DNA of 64,000 nucleotides from Caballeronia jiangsuensis (GTDB lineage Bacteria; Pseudomonadota; Gammaproteobacteria; Burkholderiales; Burkholderiaceae): NCBI GenBank assembly GCA_000648925.1, contig JFHF01000013.1:102377-166376 (forward strand), written 5' to 3'. The notes under the pieces were generated by a model. It was given only the letters and a program-made list of their open reading frames with translations, ran no database searches and was not told the DNA's origin. A program made the position numbers and the translations under genes. Each line of letters starts with the position of its first letter. Position 1 is the first letter of the stretch. Shown piece after piece: positions 61,132-64,000 of this stretch.

Positions 61132-61979
61132 CCTTGCTGTTGCAGATTTCCGATACGCATTTCGGCACCGAGCGGCCGCAGGTCGTCGCGGCGCTGCTGC
61201 GTCTCGCCGATGCGCTGTCGCCCGATCTGGTCGTGCTCTCGGGCGATATCACGCAGCGCGCACGCAGGCAGCAGTTCGCCGCGGCGCGCGCGTTCGTCGA
61301 TGCGCTCGGCGCGACGCCGGCGCTCGTCGTTCCCGGCAATCACGACATTCCACTTTTCAATCCGCTCGCGCGGCTGTGTTATCCGTACGCGAATCATCAG
61401 CGCGTATTCGGCGCCGATCTCGAACCGGGCTTCGAATCGCCCGAACTGCTCGTGCTGGGCGTGAACACGACGCGCGCTTACCGTCACAAGAACGGCGAAG
61501 TGTCGATGCGGCAGGTCAGACGCGTCGCCGCGCGCCTGGAGGCGGCGAGCGCGGCGCAGTTGCGCGTCGTGGTCACGCATCAGCCGGTGGCCGTCACGCG
61601 CGCGCAGGACGAAAAGAACCTGCTGCACGGACGCGAGCGCGCGGTGCAGCGCTGGGCGCGCGCGGGCGCGGACCTGATTCTCGGCGGGCATATCCATCTG
61701 CCTTACGTGCTGCCGCTGCACGATACCTTCGCGGGTTTGTCGCGGCGCGTGTGGGCGGTGCAGGCGGGTACGGCGCTGTCGCGGCGCACGCGCGGCACCA
61801 TCGACAACTCGGTGAACGTGATCCGCCACGACGCGCAAGCGTGCGACGGCGGCGCGCGGCAGACCACGGTCGAGCGCTGGGATTACTCGGAGACGGGCGA
61901 AGCGTTCGAGATGATCGCGCGCCACGAACTCGCGCTCGACGGCGCGAAACCGTTGGCCGCGCTCACGTTGCCCGGATGA
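61128..61979 (+). CDS. Metallophosphoesterase
   Basis: 283-residue calcineurin-like phosphoesterase. ISDTHFG (Asp9, His11), LVVLSGDITQRA, VVPGNHDIPLF, VVVTHQPVAV and LILGGHIHLPY give all five metal-binding blocks. It resembles the UDP-2,3-diacylglucosamine/cAMP phosphodiesterase group but its substrate is unknown. Coupled to the lipid-kinase gene, it may act on a phosphorylated lipid or nucleotide from the same pathway. Its 3' end overlaps the opposing PPC gene by 17 bases. Confidence 0.87.
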   Translation: MTLLLQISDTHFGTERPQVVAALLRLADALSPDLVVLSGDITQRARRQQFAAARAFVDALGATPALVVPGNHDIPLFNPLARLCYPYANHQRVFGADLEPGFESPELLVLGVNTTRAYRHKNGEVSMRQVRRVAARLEAASAAQLRVVVTHQPVAVTRAQDEKNLLHGRERAVQRWARAGADLILGGHIHLPYVLPLHDTFAGLSRRVWAVQAGTALSRRTRGTIDNSVNVIRHDAQACDGGARQTTVERWDYSETGEAFEMIARHELALDGAKPLAALTLPG

Positions 61980-62358
61980 CGAGTTCCGGGAAGCCTGTCG
62001 CGGCGTCGTGTTCGCGCGTGTAGCGTTCGCCCGGCAGGTTCGCGACGACGATTTCCGCCGTCGTGCGCACGATGCAGCCCGGCGTGACGTGGCCGCCGGA
62101 CACGCGGCCGTCGGCGTCGGATACGCTCATGTGCAGGTGCGGACCTTGCGCGGACAACGTACCGGCGAGCGTGAGGATTTCGAGGTCGCCGCGCAGTTCG
62201 GACGCTTCGTCGCGACCCGCGTGACGTAGCCGGGCGACGCTCAGGCTGCCGATTCCCTGCAGCACGAAAGCCGCCGAAAGCCCGTGCGTGCGGAATGCGT
62301 GATCGAGCGCGGCGCGCAGGTCGTCGCCGGGTGACAGACGAAGGGTCATCGCATGCAT
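61963..62358 (-). CDS. PPC-domain (DUF296) DNA-binding family protein
   Basis: 131-residue protein with a PPC/DUF296 fold. RLSPGDDLRAALDHAF starts it. AFVLQGIGSLSVARLRHAG and LTLAGTLSAQGPHLHMSVSDADGRVSGGH are the core, with the His cluster that could bind metal. Bacterial stand-alone PPC proteins trimerise; DNA binding is known in plants, where it is fused to an AT-hook that is missing here. Start at 62358 is a choice among near ATGs (62349 also). Confidence 0.83.
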   Translation of the reverse strand: MHAMTLRLSPGDDLRAALDHAFRTHGLSAAFVLQGIGSLSVARLRHAGRDEASELRGDLEILTLAGTLSAQGPHLHMSVSDADGRVSGGHVTPGCIVRTTAEIVVANLPGERYTREHDAATGFPELVIRAT

Positions 62359-62462
62359 GAATGAAAGGCTCCGGGCGGATCGCACTCAAGACTACACGCT
62401 CGCGGATCGTGATGGCATCATGAGCGCGACCCGAAGTGGCTATATCTTTCCATGGAGACGCC

Positions 62463-62852
62463 ATGAGTTTCGAACTGACGATGCTGGCCTGGACGCTCGT
62501 GCTCGCGCTGGTGCAAGTGTTGCTCCCGGCTGTGGTGCGCAATCGCGAAGTCGGCCTCAGATATCAGGCCGGCCCGCGCGATGCCGCGACGCCGCCGCCC
62601 GGCAGGCTGTCGGGTAGGCTGATGCGCGCGCAATCGAATCTGTTCGAGACGTTGCCGATTTTCGCCATCGCGGTGCTGATCGTGCACGTGACGGGGCGCG
62701 AGAATGCGCTCACGCATTACGGCGCGCTGGCGTATTTCGTCGCGCGTCTGGTTTATGTTCCGCTCTACGTGTCGGGCGTGCCGTTCGTGCGCTCGCTGGT
62801 GTGGCTGGTGTCGGTCGTCGGCATCGTGCAGATACTCGTTCCCATCATCTGA
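62463..62852 (+). CDS. MAPEG family membrane protein
   Basis: 129-residue membrane protein of the MAPEG (eicosanoid/glutathione metabolism) superfamily. Four hydrophobic segments are seen. The family opening ELTMLAWTLVLALVQVLLPA and the loop RAQSNLFETLPIFAIAVLIV with the Asn/Glu are conserved. ALAYFVARLVYVPLYVSGVP is the third-fourth segment signature. GGAGACGCC precedes the ATG. Function in bacteria is uncertain; some relatives have glutathione transferase or peroxidase activity. Confidence 0.87.
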   Translation: MSFELTMLAWTLVLALVQVLLPAVVRNREVGLRYQAGPRDAATPPPGRLSGRLMRAQSNLFETLPIFAIAVLIVHVTGRENALTHYGALAYFVARLVYVPLYVSGVPFVRSLVWLVSVVGIVQILVPII

Positions 62853-62870
62853 CGAGAGGAGTGAAGGGCA

Positions 62871-63545
62871 ATGACCGATCAACCTTCGACCATCGAGATC
62901 GAAACCGCGCCGAATCCCGAATTCGCCGTCATTCTGATGCATGGCCTGGGCGCCGATGCCAACGACTTCGTGCCGCTCGTGCCCGAATTGCGTCTCGCCG
63001 ATGCGCCCGCCATCCGCTTTGTGTTTCCGAACGCGCCTGAGATTGCCGTCACCGCCAACAACGGGTACGTGATGCGTGCGTGGTACGACATCCTGTCGTT
63101 CGAGGGCATCAATCGTCGCGTGGACGAGGCGGGCATCGTGAAGTCGGTAGAGCGCGTGCGGGCGCTCGTCGCGGAGCAGAACGCGCGGGGCATTCCGAGC
63201 GAGCGCATTTTCATCGCGGGCTTTTCGCAAGGGGGCGCGATGACCTATCACGCGGGTTTGACGCATCCCGAGAAGCTCGCGGGGCTGATCGTGTTGTCGG
63301 GCTATATTCCGTCGGAAGGGCTGATCGATGAATCGTTCAGCGACGCGAATCGCTCGATTCCGATCTTCGCCGCGCATGGGAGTTTCGATGATGTGCTCAA
63401 TGTGAGTCTTGGCGAGCAGGCTTGTGAGTTTGCTCGGGCGCAAGGGTGTGACGTGGAATGGCACGCGTATCCGATGCCGCATTCGGTTTGTATGGAGGAG
63501 GTTGAGGCTTTGCGGGGGTGGTTGGGGGCTAGGTTGGTGGGGTAG
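62871..63545 (+). CDS. Carboxylesterase/phospholipase family alpha/beta hydrolase
   Basis: 224-residue alpha/beta hydrolase of the abhydrolase_2 group. AVILMHGLGADANDFVPL is the oxyanion region, FIAGFSQGGAMTYHAGL has the nucleophile Ser119, and FAAHGSFDDVLNVSLG and PMPHSVCMEEV have the acid and base. RAWYDILSFEG is the lid-like loop of bacterial esterase EstB/YpfH-type enzymes. It hydrolyses short-chain esters or lysophospholipids in relatives. Last protein gene of the window, 18 bases after the MAPEG gene and probably cotranscribed. Confidence 0.9.
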   Translation: MTDQPSTIEIETAPNPEFAVILMHGLGADANDFVPLVPELRLADAPAIRFVFPNAPEIAVTANNGYVMRAWYDILSFEGINRRVDEAGIVKSVERVRALVAEQNARGIPSERIFIAGFSQGGAMTYHAGLTHPEKLAGLIVLSGYIPSEGLIDESFSDANRSIPIFAAHGSFDDVLNVSLGEQACEFARAQGCDVEWHAYPMPHSVCMEEVEALRGWLGARLVG

Positions 63546-63579
63546 GTTTTGTCGCCGGATCCCGTTAGCGTGGCGGTCT

Positions 63580-64000
63580 ATTAGCACTGCCCCTCCCCGG
63601 GGCGGGGGTCACTTTCTTTGCTGCTGCAAAGAAAGTAACCAAAGAAAGCAGCTTCTCACCGCCCGCGGTCACACGCACGTTGGCCATGCTTGCCAGCCGC
63701 CCGTGGCACTCGCCTAAGTGTCGCCCCCAAAGGCCCAACCGGGCTTGGCTCGCGCACGGTCTGCCGCACCAAATGTTTTTTAGCGCGCTGGTTCAGCACG
63801 AAAGAGCTTCGGCACAGCGCTACGCGCTGCCGTTGGGTATGCGAGGGAAACAGTCGAGAAGAAGCGCACGCAAACCCGATTGACCGATCGGCCGCGAAGC
63901 GGGCCGGAGCTATTTGGTGCTGAACCAGTGACGCGAGCGGCGCGAGGTGTCAGACCGTGCGCGGTCCAAGCCCTTGTCTGCTTGTGGGGGCACTCGCTAT
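63580..64000. repeat. Structured non-coding repeat at the right window edge
   Basis: No gene is credible here; all open frames lack start signals and run through palindromic DNA. The element opens with a C-rich/G-rich inverted pair (63590-63607). A perfect 11-bp inverted repeat follows, ACTTTCTTTGC and its complement, at 63611-63636. Several further stems lie between 63741 and 63973. Sequence of the CTTTCTTTGCTGCTGCAAAG type recurs in intergenic DNA of Paraburkholderia and Caballeronia as I recall it, so it may be a genome-wide repeat. It may continue past the window. Confidence 0.6.
63741..63973. repeat. 233-bp segment bounded by 23-bp inverted arms
   Basis: The left arm (63741-63763, starting GGGCTTGG and ending GCGCACGGTCTG) and the right arm (63951-63973) match as reverse complements at 21 of 23 positions. 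Inner stems at 63766-63774/63912-63920 and 63788-63799/63917-63928 overlap on the right, so they are mutually exclusive. No flanking target-site duplication was seen. It could be a MITE-like element or a structured RNA. Confidence 0.55.

Noticed and set aside
63409..63923. Overlapping short plus-strand open frames at the right edge
   Set aside because: They run through palindromic repeat DNA in several frames without start signals, a known source of false small genes.

Overview
The window is a high-GC stretch of a beta-proteobacterial chromosome, most likely family Burkholderiaceae close to Paraburkholderia/Caballeronia. This is inferred from family content (small DUF4148, DUF2970, DUF1059 and DUF3331 proteins, a very long NAD-dependent glutamate dehydrogenase, a bcsD/bcsP-type cellulose locus) and strong GC bias at third codon positions. 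No rRNA, tRNA, CRISPR array, prophage or insertion sequence was seen. Most of the window is core or near-core metabolism, with a few accessory blocks.

Layout. 1-9 kb: the 5' part of the sulfite reductase gene cysI running off the left edge, then DUF2970, a ketopantoate-reductase-like enzyme, a type-II NADH-dehydrogenase-like flavoprotein under a large palindrome, a MazG-like pyrophosphohydrolase, an acyl-CoA dehydrogenase, and an M14 peptidase / alpha-beta hydrolase / cupin run. 9-14 kb: a GNAT enzyme, DUF1059, then a five-gene run for a cobalt-type nitrile hydratase: alpha, beta, an accessory protein fused to DUF3293, a tautomerase and an Sfp-type phosphopantetheinyl transferase. 14-28 kb: YgjP-like metallopeptidase, YdjM-like membrane protein, LEA-type lipoprotein, cupin, giant glutamate dehydrogenase, an AT-richer island with a second terminator, a BBE-type flavoprotein, a host-attachment-like protein, an acetate CoA-transferase and a FUSC exporter divergent from a LysR regulator.

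28-33 kb: an iron-acquisition pair (PiuC hydroxylase and TonB siderophore receptor) behind a Fur-box-like site, and a LysR regulator. 33-45 kb: a minus-strand cellulose operon bcsD-bcsP-bcsQ-bcsA-bcsB-bcsZ-bcsC, tightly packed from bcsP onward. BcsA has a C-terminal PilZ domain, implying c-di-GMP control, and BcsC carries a long Pro/Gln/Tyr-rich linker built partly from 18-bp tandem repeats. 45-52 kb: a 65-codon gene with its own palindrome and terminator, an NmrA-like reductase, DUF3331, and a polyamine-type ABC transporter divergent from a MocR regulator (a YdcR-YdcSTUV-like arrangement).

54-64 kb: a TetR regulator with two matching palindromic operators facing a DUF1348 gene, CsbD, CorA, a lone receiver protein, a small secreted protein, CheV, a CBS protein, a diacylglycerol-kinase-like enzyme coupled to a metallophosphoesterase, a PPC/DUF296 protein, MAPEG and a carboxylesterase. 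The right end is a highly structured non-coding repeat with 23-bp inverted arms.

The most unusual items are the nitrile-hydratase-accessory/DUF3293 fusion and its operon, the BcsC linker, the self-contained 65-codon gene, the AT-rich island with its orphan terminator, and the structured repeat at the right edge.
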